Source of the DNA: Acephala macrosclerotiorum
Taxonomy: Eukaryota > Ascomycota > Leotiomycetes > Helotiales > Mollisiaceae
DNA: 64,000 nt
Direction of reading: 5' to 3'
Assembly (NCBI GenBank): GCA_014904845.1
Contig: MU119455.1
Location: forward strand, 16,361-80,360
This document shows positions 20,770 through 31,388 of this stretch, one piece after another. The notes beneath the pieces were generated by a model. It saw only the letters and a list, made by a program, of their open reading frames with translations, ran no database searches and was not told where the DNA came from. The position numbers were made by a program, and so were the translations under genes. Positions within the stretch are counted from its first letter, which is position 1. Each line of letters starts with the position of its first letter.

Positions 20770-22016
20770 GACGCTTTCTGTTATGATTTGAGAAATTGTT
20801 GAGGGATTTTGAGTTTCTTTTCGTTGGGTTTGTACAAAGTTTACTTGTGTCGAATGGCGTTGAGAGATGTTTATGGGCGGGACGAGATGATATTGATTGG
20901 GTTGTTACTGACGTTGATTTCTTTGAGAAAGGTACTCTGATTTGTGCATTTCGTTGGGTGTTTTCTGCATTAGAATGAATAAATGTAGATCCTCAAGGCA
21001 ACAAACATATCCGCAAGAACAAAAAAGCGAGATACCTTACCGTGATGCTATTACCGTCCCTAACCTCATTATCCCGAGAGTTGGGTACAACAACAACCGG
21101 AAGATGACTCGCTTAACCAATGAGATAAATACTGGCTAGCATACATAAAAAATATTAAAAGAGGGCTAAATTAAAATTTAGCCTTGTAGTGATTTTCTTC
21201 TACTTTCGGTGGCAGCACGGACATTTCAGAGCCTTTACATCCCCCTCTATGCCAGCACAGTCACTGCTTTGTTCGCAAGTGCTGTAGTCGCCTTCACTTG
21301 ACAAATTTTCTGCCAATCACTTGCCCATTGGATGACAGCAACTTCCTTTTGCTTCCTTTCTAGTTTATGTATACTACTCTTTATGTTCTCGTGCCTCCAT
21401 CAAGTGATGAATTTGGGATGTGTGACAAGGCTACCTCGTTAGCAAACGTTGGGCGTAAATATCATCGCTGCCAATGTTTATCACAAAGCTTTCGTCTTTA
21501 AATACACAAGTTTATTGTCAATAAAATCCTTTCCATCTCCTCAATATACCATATATTGGACTGCGAGTACAAGGCAGCAAATACTTCTCGATGATAATCA
21601 TATCACGTGAACTCTGCAAAGGGTCAATAGCTTCATGGATCCGATTCACCATTCTTTCATTCATCTAAAGATCTTAGCGCGGTAATAGGCGAGACGATCA
21701 GGATCAGATATCATCGCTTGCTCCCTGGGTCACTTGCTTCTGCATCATCATCATCATCCTCCATCCAACCGCTTGCTACTCCCAACAGCACTCTCTTCTT
21801 TAAATTTATCGAGATCGCAACGACCCTCCCGCTGTCGTACGGATTTACCGGAGTCGACGACATCAGGCGCATACGGAACCAGACGGCTGCTGCGCTGAGA
21901 AACGGGTGCTTTGCGGGGCATTTCATACAGTAAGTTCAAGATAATTCATGGACTCTAGACTCCGCTGATGTGCAAAAGGTCCAGCAACCACTGTACAAGA
22001 AAAAAAAACAATCAAG
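20770..22016. other. spacer between array paralogues 2 and 3
   Basis: 1,247 bases, nearly the same length as the previous spacer. Short ORFs only; one near 21711-21939 is open on both strands and carries a His/Asp/Ser-rich low-complexity codon run. No gene supported. Confidence 0.45.
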
Positions 22017-22626
22017 ATGTTCCAGCGGTATGCGCCTTTGTATATCTGCCTTACCCGAGCTGACAATCTATAGAATCCTAGGCAAGCGTGCACGAGCCGA
22101 CCGCCCAGGTAGAGCTGCTGTCACGACTTACCATGTTGAGCAAGGATTCGTGTATGAGGAGTTCAGCGAGAACGACTTCACGGCCAAGATAATTCTAGAC
22201 TCTCCCACACGTATCACCAATTTTGCGGTCGCCAATGGCAGAAATGGCAGCTTTACTGTTGCCAAACAAGTTCCAGGTCGAGCCACTTCATTCATAGTCC
22301 GCAAAACACAGTCAACCTACACCTTGACCCCTAGTTTCTCGGCCACCACCAAGTATATAATCACCAACAGTATCTTTGGGTACAATGCAACAAAGCTCTC
22401 AGATGGGACTCTGCCTGATAACGCCTGCCTCACAGCAAACCTGGAGACTTTCGATGCATTCGACGCTGGAATTTTCTTGAGCGAGCTGAGCGCGGAAGAG
22501 GATTGGGATGCGCTTCCACCCCGAACCGGACCTCTATTCACACCTCTTCCCAGCACTTTCCCTCCCGAAATCGAAGCAAGTATTGCTGCCCGACGTCTCG
22601 TCAACGCTCCCATAGATACATTCTAG
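22017..22626 (+). CDS. array paralogue 3, unknown function
   Basis: Exon 1 is 22017-22027 (11 nt: M, F, Q and two bases of R). A 46-nt intron (GTATGC...TCTATAG, GCTGACA branch) leads to exon 2, 22074-22626; 187 residues. Shared blocks: YHVEQGFVYEEFSENDF, FAVANGRNGSFTVAKQ, TSFIVRKTQSTYTLTP, NSIFGYNATKLS, DAFDAGIFLSELSAEEDWD and IEASIAARRLVNAP. The C-terminal block is nearly identical to that of gene 1, while the middle is closer to gene 2 in length. All three are intact, which suggests selection rather than decay. Function unknown; no neighbouring enzyme, transporter or regulator is close enough to suggest a pathway. Confidence 0.8.
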
Positions 22627-23336
22627 AACGCATGCCTTTGTAATGGTTAATTATTGGTTCTCTGTCTCTCTTTTCTATTGCTTGCAATGTTATTATGCGG
22701 AGCACTTGGATTTTACAGCAGAAAATCTGCTACTGGAGGCACTACAAGTTTGGTTTATGAATATGCGAAAATTACATTAGGCTACTAGACATTAGGTCTA
22801 TGCTATTGGTGGAAGGATAATAAGATTGTACGATAGATGGTAGAGGAACCCCTGAATCTTTGAACCCATTGGACTCCAGGGCACATGCTCGTGACTGTTC
22901 GTTATAAGTCGAAACGCGCAAGATGGCATTGCCCACTCAATCGCTACTCTCACCATATAATAACAGGGGCTGGAATTCCCGTTGCCATCTTGCAGATCTT
23001 TGTCGTATATAGACAGAGGTCTAGCAAGTCAAACAGGGGGCGCAATCGACTCAAGCCAGCCTTGGCAAAGCCAATTGCCTCTACTTTCTCCCTAGGTGAG
23101 TTTTCTAACTTTCTTCCTGCCTTAGTAAACAACAGTGTATCGAAGAGAAACCACTCATCTGCACGGAAATGAGATCTTGAAGGTATGAAATGAGTTAAGG
23201 CCCGGTCCCTCAATATGGTACTGACATTCATTCTATCCCTCGCGACATTTGCTACTGTACGAGAAACACAACTTGACCTTGGAACCAATTCTTGTGACTG
23301 CTTGAACATGACAAGCCTCTCAAGGGTTGAGTATCT
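22627..23336. other. intergenic
   Basis: 3' flank of array gene 3 and the flank of the beta-propeller relic. Short overlapping ORFs only. Confidence 0.45.
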
Positions 23337-23612
23337 CTAGAGACGTGCCAGCTGGGCGACATTCACAGCTTGGACAACATCACTCCCATAGTCCGAGACA
23401 AGCAACGTCTTTCCGTTCGGGCTAAGAGCGAACTCCCGCAGGAACAAGCCAGCTGGTATGCGAGGAAACCCCTGCTTGCCCTTCAAAGCAGCCTCTGCAT
23501 CAACCACAGTAAGCCCAGAAGCCGCGTTGGCATAAAGGAATCCGTTCGAGTCTGCTGTGGTGATATGTCGCCCATAATTGACGAAAATGAGGCCGACTGG
23601 AGACGTTCCGTT
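23337..23612 (-). pseudogene. C-terminal relic of a YVTN/lactonase-type beta-propeller protein
   Basis: About 90 codons in one frame resemble the last blades of fungal YVTN/lactonase-like beta-propeller proteins: GTSPVGLIFVNYGRHITTADS, GLTVVDAEAALKGKQGFPRI, then REFALSPNGKTLLVSDYGSD and a normal stop. Such proteins are usually 300-400 residues. Upstream (higher coordinates) no further blades can be read in any frame, and the ORF start (23699) is in unrelated sequence. I read this as a truncated remnant. An alternative is a terminal exon of a gene whose other exons have diverged beyond recognition. Confidence 0.55.
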
Positions 23613-26090
23613 CCGACTTGGACGGGATTGACGATGAACCAGAGCTTTCCAGCTGATTTTATAATGCAACTTCAAGCAACCTTTACTTGGACAAACCAAG
23701 GCTGTAGAAACGAGCGTCCGGCTTTCTTGGCAAACAATCTAGATTTATATACCGATCAGATTGTCTTAGTCTCTGGTGCAAGCCAAAGATCGGACTCAGC
23801 CTCGTAACCTAGTTCGTAAATTCTCTAGATTGGTAGTCTCATGCCGTCATGCCGCATATCAACGTGGATGTGCCAAGCTTTTCATTGGAGTTGAAGATTT
23901 TCGCTAAATCCTTCTGACATTACATCGCGAAGAACATCTGTAGGATTTTGTACCTTGCAATGCTGGATGAGACGTTTTCCACGGCAATCTTTTTTGAATA
24001 CGAGTTCAAAGGGGCACAGCCTCTGGGCGTTCATCCGAGCTACCGATGATCTTTGACCTTGCCGTGCAATCGAAAATCAACCCCTGAATGAGCGACTAAC
24101 TTTACCGAGTTTACCGAATTGCCCCTGAAAATGATGTCCAGGCGGCTGTAGCTCGAGATACCAAAGACACAATTCCCTCGAATATCACGTACTCGGCCGC
24201 AAGAAATCTAATTTCTGTTAAAAATTGCATTTAACTCTCTATTATAAGGTTAAAACATAATTTGCTTGCAAGCTAAGGACTGTTACACATATTGGATGCA
24301 AAAAGGGTTGAAGTCACCCTAGCCATTACAGCTCGAAGAAAGGGGAGATGATACCATGTCGCAACCAAGTTTTGAGTAGTACCTCCGTTCGGAAATGACG
24401 CCTCATATTCAACACGTGCGGCATCACAATCTTTGTGCGGAAATAACTTCTTTTCTATGATCAATTGTTTCTGCGAACAATTGTATCATGTGACTATGTC
24501 TAGATTGGAACTTGAAAGGGCAAGCTGTTCAAGGTTTCATATGCAACCTTTGGGTATGCTTGGTAGCCGTGCTCCTGGTGAAAAGTAAACATGGCTAGGC
24601 TGCTGGGTTTTCCCCCCATGGGTCCTCACAAGGACGTGTAGTGGGGGCAAGCGGAGTAGTATAAGATCCGAGAGAGGTGCGAAACGGCCCAGGCTCAAAT
24701 AAACGGAAATCAAGCTTTACGGAAAAATTACTCGCAGATGTTTACTCGATGCAAGGATCTAAACAAACCGTGGTGCTCCATTTGGGAGGGGGGAACGGAC
24801 GAGCAACCTAAACATGGCATGAAGATCTAACTGGTGGCCACACTCTACAATTGGTGATCACTATATTTAGACATGTACTTACAAGTAGTCTCTCGAGGGC
24901 AGAAAGAGCCTTGAAAGTCTAGGATTAGGCCAGAAAGTGCCATTAAAGTTTATACGGATGTATCAGCATGTCTAACCACAGGAAAGTCGGAGTACTAGGC
25001 ATAGACTTTGATACAGACTTGAAGTGGTAGCAGTGCTGCGTTTGCCATGCATGTTCAAAGTATTTGTGGCGACATGGCCGAGTTGATAGCTTTATTATTA
25101 GAGAAAAAAAAAGGCCCCCTCATTGCTTCTAGTGAGACGAGCAGCGGAGTTCCATAATGGTAGGGCAATTAGCGGGGTGGGGTTGCGTAGATCTGGGGAG
25201 AAGGGGAGGGACGGAGTTGTGGGTATATTGGGCGGCATCAAGTTGAATGATTATCTTGTGAGAGACTTTCAGTGGAGGGACAACAGTGCGTAAAGGTTGC
25301 AAGGATACTTGTAGGTACAAATATCACATCGGGACTCTCCCCTGTAAATGTCTCGGGGAGAGCCACGAACAATGAAAGAACATCATCCAAAGCTATCAGC
25401 ACACCTATGAATGCAAGACTCAGATCACCTTAACTCTCTTTGGTTTTGGAAGTAAACCATGCCTTTGAACCGGCCAATATAACAGACACAATAAGAGTTT
25501 GCATTCGGAACTTGTGAGTAAACATGGTTATGCAATGATCATCTTTGGCCTCACGACTTTCTAGGATGCAAGACAGGCCCCCCTCCCAATGGCCCGTGAG
25601 GGGTGTGGACAACGGGGATATCAAGTAAAGCACAATCGGGGACAACTAGTATCTATATCAAAGCTGCTCCTATATAACAAACGTAGCTAGGCAATTGAGT
25701 CTCTGATATCCCGGGGTATAAAATGGAGGGAATGACAAGCAAAGACAAACCACGAGTATCAACACCCCGCGGTGTGTAGCAATCGACCACTCACGGTTGT
25801 CGAACTCGTAAAACTCTGATACACGTCTAGAAGCACCCCTTGGCCGACCAAGATAGGGATAGCATCATGAACCTCGTCCAAATCACGCATTAGCTCCCAC
25901 AAAGCATAAAAGAAAATTTCCTACCTCCAAGAATTGAAAGCCTCCCATCTCTTTTATAATCACGAGCCGCACACGCACCAGACTACATTAGATACTGGCT
26001 TGTCCCTATGCGTGCCTCTTTGAGGTTCAAAGATTGTTCCTTCTTCGTGATTTCTTCTTTCTTTCTTGATTGAACCTTGCAGCAGCATGA
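23613..26090. other. long gene-free stretch
   Basis: 2.5 kb without a supportable gene on either strand. Composition is ordinary apart from a few A- and G-rich runs. A fragment near 25070 (ACATGGCCGAGTTGATAGC) resembles the 5' half of a tRNA-Ser/Leu but has no matching 3' half. Confidence 0.45.
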
Positions 26091-28134
26091 TCTTCCTTCT
26101 CAGCTGGTCTGAGGAGGAAGACATGTGGCATCGCATGCGGGGCTGCAAGCAATTATGGTAACTACTCCTTTTCCAAGGCTCATCATCGAACCAGTTCAAT
26201 ATCTGGGCTGACAAGTGTCGTATGGCAGGAGCGATCCTTCCCTGAATGAAATCGACAGCGACTCTCCTCGGGCTCCTTCCTCCCTCAGCTGGTCTGGGGA
26301 GGAAGATGACTCGCACAAAACGACATGGCGTGGTATGCCTTTCATCGCGTTTCCGTCACGTTTGATGACAAAAAACTTGGCTGATGGAGCCGTGCAGGTC
26401 CGATCGTAGAGAGGCCCTTCTGGATCCTCGATGCCGCAGCACTTTGAGAGAAGTGGATATCCTCGCTCGGTACGAACCCCTTATACATCGCTTCGATCTC
26501 TCACCCGAGACTTGAGAAGCTGGCAGATATGGCTGGTCCCTGTCTAAACGTAATTCGACAGCCGAATCCCTTTTCCTTCAGCGACGAACAATCATCTCCT
26601 CAGCTGGTCTGGGGAGAGAGATGATCCCACAATCTCGGGCTGTTCTCAATGGGCTGGTAGGCTTCCATCCAGGCTCGCACATGGAACCATAATTTTGCTA
26701 ACAATTCGGCTTCAACAGGTCTCGGAGAGACGTTTATGGGCTGGTCTTACAAGGGCTCTTTAATTAGCTATATAGCATATGAGACTCTTTATATGTTGCA
26801 AAAGACTGCGAGTACACGCTCAAAGATTCGACCACTGCTACTATTTTGCCGCCATCGAATGGGCCAAGGGCGTCGGTTGATAACACAGAAGCGGGAGGGA
26901 CAAGAGCGTGCGGCGTGATTGGGCATATGCGTCTGGAAACACACACCTTACCACTTCCCCGAACGAAGGTTTGAGTGTGACCCCGTCACGTCAAATTCAA
27001 TGGAGGGACCCAAATCCAACCCCAAGCACGAGAAGAGACACTTCTTCGGCGAACCACAGACTGGCAACAAGTTGATCATCGATTATGGCGTTCCTCGATC
27101 CTCCATACGATCTAAGCAAAGCTGCTTCTCATCTTCCTCTCGGCTGGTCTGAGGGAAGATGGGAGAGTCAAGCCCCCAGATTCTCGGTAGGTCTTTCCTC
27201 ATACCAAAAAACATGATCTTAAATCGGGAAAAATGGCTGATGATGGGATTGCAAAAGAACGAGAAGATAACAGCTAGAAGGCGAATGAATCGCAGCGCGC
27301 ATGGTTGGAGCCTCCCCACTGGGGCCCAGCAGTGGTGGCTGGTCCACGGTACGTCTTACTTCCACGCATCTGATGATCTTGATGGAGATCAAAGACTTGG
27401 CTAACTTATGATTTTGGGTACAGGTCCGCCGAAAAGGGCTGGTCCCTCTCAATCGCAATTGGAGTGTCAAGCCGCAAGAAGCGCAAGATCGCATTCTGCT
27501 CTCCCCTAGAGAGATCTCGGTGGCTTTTGAGCAAAATGATAAGATTTGGGAGGTTGCCCGCCGTGGGGCACCGCCAGCTATCCAGAAGCTGACCGTATGA
27601 CAAGTCACTGTTATACCGCATCAGACCTCTTCTGAAGGGCTGGTCCCTCTCAATCCGAAACTCGGCAACTGGACCGTCAAACCGCAAGAAGCGCAAGATC
27701 GCATCCCGCTCTCTTTGAGGGAGACCTCGGTGGCTGGTCCACCTTGGTAAGTTTGCTCTTCATATGCTCTTGCTGTCGGCGTTGAACGATGGACATTGCT
27801 AATGTTGGGAAAGGTCTCGACAAGGGCTGGCCCCTATCTTGAAGAAAACTTCTCGACTCCACCAAGGGAGTGGCCTCGGTGGCTGGCCCACCTTGGTAAG
27901 TCCCCCTTTTGCTCTTGCAATCCTTTCACCCCCTTCATATGTAACATCACCGAGGAACTCTTCCCCACCGCTGACATCGCATCAACATTATTGACCATGA
28001 ATCTCCTTTCACTCCTTCACACTCCACATCAACATCGATGACAATTCCACCATGCTCAACACCGCGTCGACATCATGGACAAAGAACAAAGCTGACGGTG
28101 AATCGTAGGTCAGGATACGGGCTGGTCCCTATCC
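26091..28134 (+). repeat. array of palindromes with a shared CTGGT/CTGGC centre
   Basis: At least eleven short inverted repeats share the unpaired centre CTGGT (or CTGGC) while their arms differ but stay complementary. Centres: 26104, 26289, 26604, 27144 (CTCAG/CTGAG-type arms, up to 13 pairs, e.g. TCTTCCTTCTCAG against CTGAGGAGGAAGA); 27339, 27734, 27883 (GGTGG/CCACC arms); 27439, 27640, 27827 (AGGG/CCCT arms); 28122 (GGATACGGG against CCCTATCC, one bulge). Further CTGGT copies at 26533, 26654 and 26741 have weak arms. Several copies sit between splice-like signals, but the reading frame through the motif differs between copies (SWS, GLVP, AGP), so a protein constraint does not explain it. 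No known element matches. Confidence 0.65.
27435..27735 (+). repeat. two copies of a ~95-bp direct repeat within the palindrome array
   Basis: Copy 1 (27435-27525) and copy 2 (27636-27735) start with AAGGGCTGGTCCCTCTCAAT, share a central block containing CCGCAAGAAGCGCAAGATCG, and end in CTCGGTGGCT. In one frame both read GLVPLN, VKPQEAQDRI and ETSVA/EISVA, so they may be duplicated exons. Copy 2 ends at a good donor (TTGGTAAGT); copy 1 follows a good acceptor (GGGTACAG). Offset 201 bases. Confidence 0.7.
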
Positions 28135-28642
28135 GAGATTTCGCCATCTCCTCTCTTGAACTTGAACTTCTTCCGAATCCAACGATCTCGAAATCCGGAA
28201 CGAGAGCAGATTCGCTGGAGGATCATCCCCTCAAAAATTCTCTCTTGAACAGACAATACGTGAGTCCCTCGATTCCTTTTTGTGCGATACCCCTTTCTTT
28301 CGCTCGCTTCGAGAATGTCTTGGGGCAGCTGGATTACTCCCCTCCAGGTCGCGAGATCGAGGGTTCGACGCGTTGTCTTCCTAGCTATCGTGACCATTTG
28401 ATACCGAGGATGGTGTGATGGTCGAGGGAGGAATGTTCTCTCTCTCTCTCTCTTTGCGGAGAGGGGCAGCGGCAGGCCCATTGCTTGATCGCGGTCATCG
28501 AGCGCCATCATTCCCTTCGCACTTGCGCGTTCCTCCACACTCCTCTACGCTCTTCCTCTCTCCTCCAGTCCCTCCCATCCAACTATGGCAAAGATCTCCG
28601 CTAACTCATCCACCCTCAGCAGAAATTAAACAACAATCAACT
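28135..28642. other. region between the palindrome array and the Gly-rich gene
   Basis: Begins with an exon-like open stretch ending at a GTGAGT donor (28260). Includes a (TC)n microsatellite at about 28437-28453 and a C/T-rich leader before the next start codon. No independent gene supported. Confidence 0.4.
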
Positions 28643-29180
28643 ATGGCCTCGACCAACAACCAACCCGGCGCCACTCCTGGAAATGACCAGGAGCGCATCT
28701 TCAACCCGCTGGACTATTTCACTGGTGGTCCAGTGATGCGGGCTAACCGCCTGGCGGCCATGAGTCCGGAAGAGGTGGAGCGTCTGCGCGTGATCCGAGA
28801 GACCGGGAGGCTGGCGGCACCGGCGGATGCCAGCAGGGAGAGTGGAGGAGGTGAGACACAATTTTCTGGGGGACGTTAGATGCGGAGGACATACGGCTGA
28901 CTTGGAATACAGGTGTTGGTGGCGGTGCTTCTGGTGCTTCCGGTGAGGGTGGTGGTGGAGGCTCGGCGGATGCCAGCAGGGAGAGCGGAGGAGGTAAGAA
29001 CCTTTTCCCTTTTCCCATTCTTCTTTCCAGGACACATAGCTGACTTGGGTTCAAATAGGTCTCGGTGCGGGATGGAGACAGCGGCCAGCGTGCCAATGCC
29101 GGGCCTGCAAGAGGCTCCGGGGGGAGGAAGAGGAAAGTGCCGGCGGGCGATATACCCTGTGCAAGATTGAGTTTCGATAG
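28643..29180 (+). CDS. small Gly/Ser-rich protein with duplicated exon segment, unknown function
   Basis: Exons 28643-28850, 28913-28993 and 29059-29180. Introns of 62 and 65 nt (GTGAGA...ATACAG, GTAAGA...AATAG) are both phase 1; 136 residues. N-terminus: MASTNNQPGATPGND, then FNPLDYFTGG and a helix-like MSPEEVERLRVIRETG. Exon 1 ends, and exon 2 ends, with the same encoded segment ADASRESGGG, and the DNA around both donors is almost identical, so part of the gene arose by exon-end duplication. The middle is a GGGASGASGEGGGGG linker. The C-terminus holds a cysteine group (ACQCRACKRLR) followed by Glu residues and a terminal TLCKIEF. No signal peptide. I do not recognise the family. The consistent phases and the duplication support a real, recently rearranged gene. 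Confidence 0.6.
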
Positions 29181-29306
29181 GGTGGGGGAACCCTTTAACC
29201 CTAACAGCCAGGTATTCCAGAGGGTGGGGAGAACCCTTGAACCCCAGTGTTGAGCATATGATACCAGAAAATGAAAGAGTGGGGTAACCCTGCAACCCCA
29301 GACGTC
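29179..29306. repeat. three imperfect ~40-bp repeats downstream of the Gly-rich gene
   Basis: The core GGGTGGGG-AACCC(T)-AACCC recurs three times (about 29180, 29221, 29279) with spacing of 40-58 bases. The minus strand of all three is open and gives a repeated short peptide pattern (GLQGYP, GFKGSP, RVKGFP), but without a start codon context or known motif, so it is recorded as a repeat only. Confidence 0.5.
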
Positions 29307-30059
29307 GAATTGGATCTTCGTGAAGATGATATAATGTTGTGGTTGTGGTGTTGACGTGTGATTTGAGGTCGAGGGTTGCAAGGACAGAGAGACTGCAGGT
29401 CAGGCAAGTGCCAAAAAACGGCAAAATCAGAGGAGTCCAATTGCAGGATGCGGAAAGGTGCATTCAGGCACCTTCCGGGAATGTGTTTTCCGAGCCTCGA
29501 GTCGAGTTGCTCTTCTCAAGTGGAGGCAGGTAAGAAATTGAGAGAGTGCTGCAAGGTCTTTATACTGGGACGTGGATCTGCATTCTGAGCTGCGCATGAT
29601 TCGAGCTCCAACGCGGAAGGCACGACTATGCATATTGCAGCTTTGACGTATTTAGTGATCATTTCAATGAACACGAGAGAGTTGATTTTCTGCATCGTTG
29701 ACTGAGGGTTGAAGAGTTAAAGGAGAATCGCAACACATTGAATCTGGATGAAGCGCCGGCCGGTTCGAAGAGGAAAGAGCGATGGGACTTGCCAGATATT
29801 TTGGAAGGCGCCACAGGTTCATCTTCATGCAGGCGCGGAACTTGAAGCAATGCAAGGCGTTTTATATCAGAAGATCGGGAAGGAAAGGTCGATGTGCTGC
29901 TTACGGGAGAAGGTGTCCATAGACCGGATTGAAACAATTCAAGTCATCTTGAAGTCCAACTTCAAGTCTCTCTGACCGCTTCACTGGATCTCATCCCAGC
30001 TATAAAGTTTCCTTGCCTCGTTCTACTGATTGGGAAGGCATATCTCGAGATCATATCCG
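29307..30059. other. gene-free spacer before the 135-bp array
   Basis: Short ORFs on both strands; nothing recognisable. Confidence 0.4.
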
Positions 30060-30920
30060 AATTTGTTGCGCATCGCAGAAAATCGGCTTTGAAGTCTCCC
30101 CGTCTCTATCTCCATGTTTCATGAATACCGAACTCCTTTCGTCTCGCAAACCAAGGGGAGAGAAGCGAATAGCAATCATGATAAACTTTTGTTGCATATC
30201 GACAGAAAAAAGTGGCTTTGACATCTGTCCGACTGCCATCTCCAATGTCCGTGGAGGCAAGACGCTTGCGTTGGTCTTACGCCTACTTTTGAAGCGAAGG
30301 AGAGCTTCAACACCGATCATTGACTTTGTTGCAGATCGACTAAAGCCGCATTGCTCCGAATGCCGCCTTGCCTCCGTCTTGAGGAACTGGCTGAAGCACG
30401 AGGCTGAAGTCAATTCGCCCGTGGCCTCGGTCAAAGGCCTTTTGGATGTCCAACAGCCGCTTTGTTGCGCATCGACAAAATCCGAAAGCCGTTTGAGTTC
30501 GTTTTGAAGAACAGCGTGATTGAGGGGCACTTCCCTGCTCTAGACGTATCAAAGCAATCGAAAGCGAAATTCAGCAAATCAAGAGAAATCTTGTTGCACG
30601 TCGACAAAATTGCGGCATTAAGCATCTCTCCGAAAGCCGTTTGAGTCCGCCTTCAAGTCCGTCCTCAACACTAAGCAAGTATACTTTCTACTTCTGTGCG
30701 TTTACACACGCAATGCTACGCAGAAGATAATCAAATGAAGAACTTTGTTGCACATCTGCAAATTCCATATCTCTCCGAAAGCCGTTTAACTTCGCCCGAA
30801 ACAACGAAGCCAAGCAAGTACACTTTCCGTTCCCGGACGTACACAAAAGCATTTGAATATCAAAGTCACCAAGTCAAGAAGTTTGTTGCACATCGACAGA
30901 TTTCAGATTGACCCGAAGTC
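30060..30920 (+). repeat. degenerate ~135-bp tandem array with GTTGCACATCG core
   Basis: The motif TTTGTTGCACATCGACA (variants GCGCATCG, CATATCG, CAGATCG, CACGTCG) occurs seven times in the same direction at 30062, 30187, 30325, 30461, 30591, 30744 and 30882, i.e. every 125-153 bases. Units 4-6 also share CCGAAAGCCGTTT a few bases downstream, and units 5-6 share AAGCAAGTA.ACTTTC, so whole units are related, not just the core. Overlapping ORFs of 164 (plus) and 159 codons (minus) exist because the unit lacks stops in places; neither has a domain. A reverse-oriented core lies at 31201-31217. Confidence 0.6.
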
Positions 30921-31388
30921 CGGTCCAAAGAGGCGTTTCTCGAGCACCGTAAGCAGGAAAGATTGCCTCTTTCGTCCGTTGCCCCTCATCGAGGCACTTG
31001 CCAAAAGGGACACGACGCAAAGGCCAACCGTTAGACCGATATTTCGGACGTACAGCACGGCAAACGGAACATGAGAATAAGGTTATGGGGCAACAATTCC
31101 ACCTCGTAGGTTTCTCGGCCGCAATTCGCATTCCTATTCCGCCGCATGCCAAGATATCTCGTCCGGGGAAATCGGGGGGTAGCCGGGAACGGCGGAATGT
31201 TGCGATGCGCAACAAAGATGCAAGAAGATTTGAATGAGACGCCTCGATACCAGGATTGGTTACAGATGTTGTTCGAGACCGCGAAAATATGTTGATACGA
31301 CCCATTTGAACGAGGCAATTGAGCATGGTGGCTGAGGGAAGGAGAATGCTCGGAGTCCTGGCAATGTCCCGTTTTCCGCGGGCTTGTA
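30921..31388. other. spacer between the array and the transposon
   Basis: Contains one inverted copy of the array core (31201-31217). Minus-strand ORFs cross it without domain support. The TA at 31387-31388 is the transposon target site. Confidence 0.4.

Noticed and set aside
25072..25095. tRNA-Ser/Leu-like 5' half
   Set aside because: No anticodon stem, T-arm or acceptor 3' half follows.
28437..28453. (TC)n microsatellite as a special signal
   Set aside because: Ordinary pyrimidine tract of a fungal leader.
28743..29463. 195- and 212-codon minus-strand ORFs with repeated G.KG.P peptides, a possible repetitive secreted precursor
   Set aside because: No signal peptide, no KEX2 sites between repeats, and they are antisense to the spliced Gly-rich gene; the peptide repeats follow from the DNA repeats.
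30013..30530. 164-codon plus and 159-codon minus ORFs across the 135-bp array
   Set aside because: They are explained by repeat units lacking stops; both strands are equally open and neither has a domain.
26091..30920. CRISPR-like reading of the regularly spaced motifs
   Set aside because: The repeats are degenerate, spacings vary, the host is eukaryotic and no cas genes exist here.
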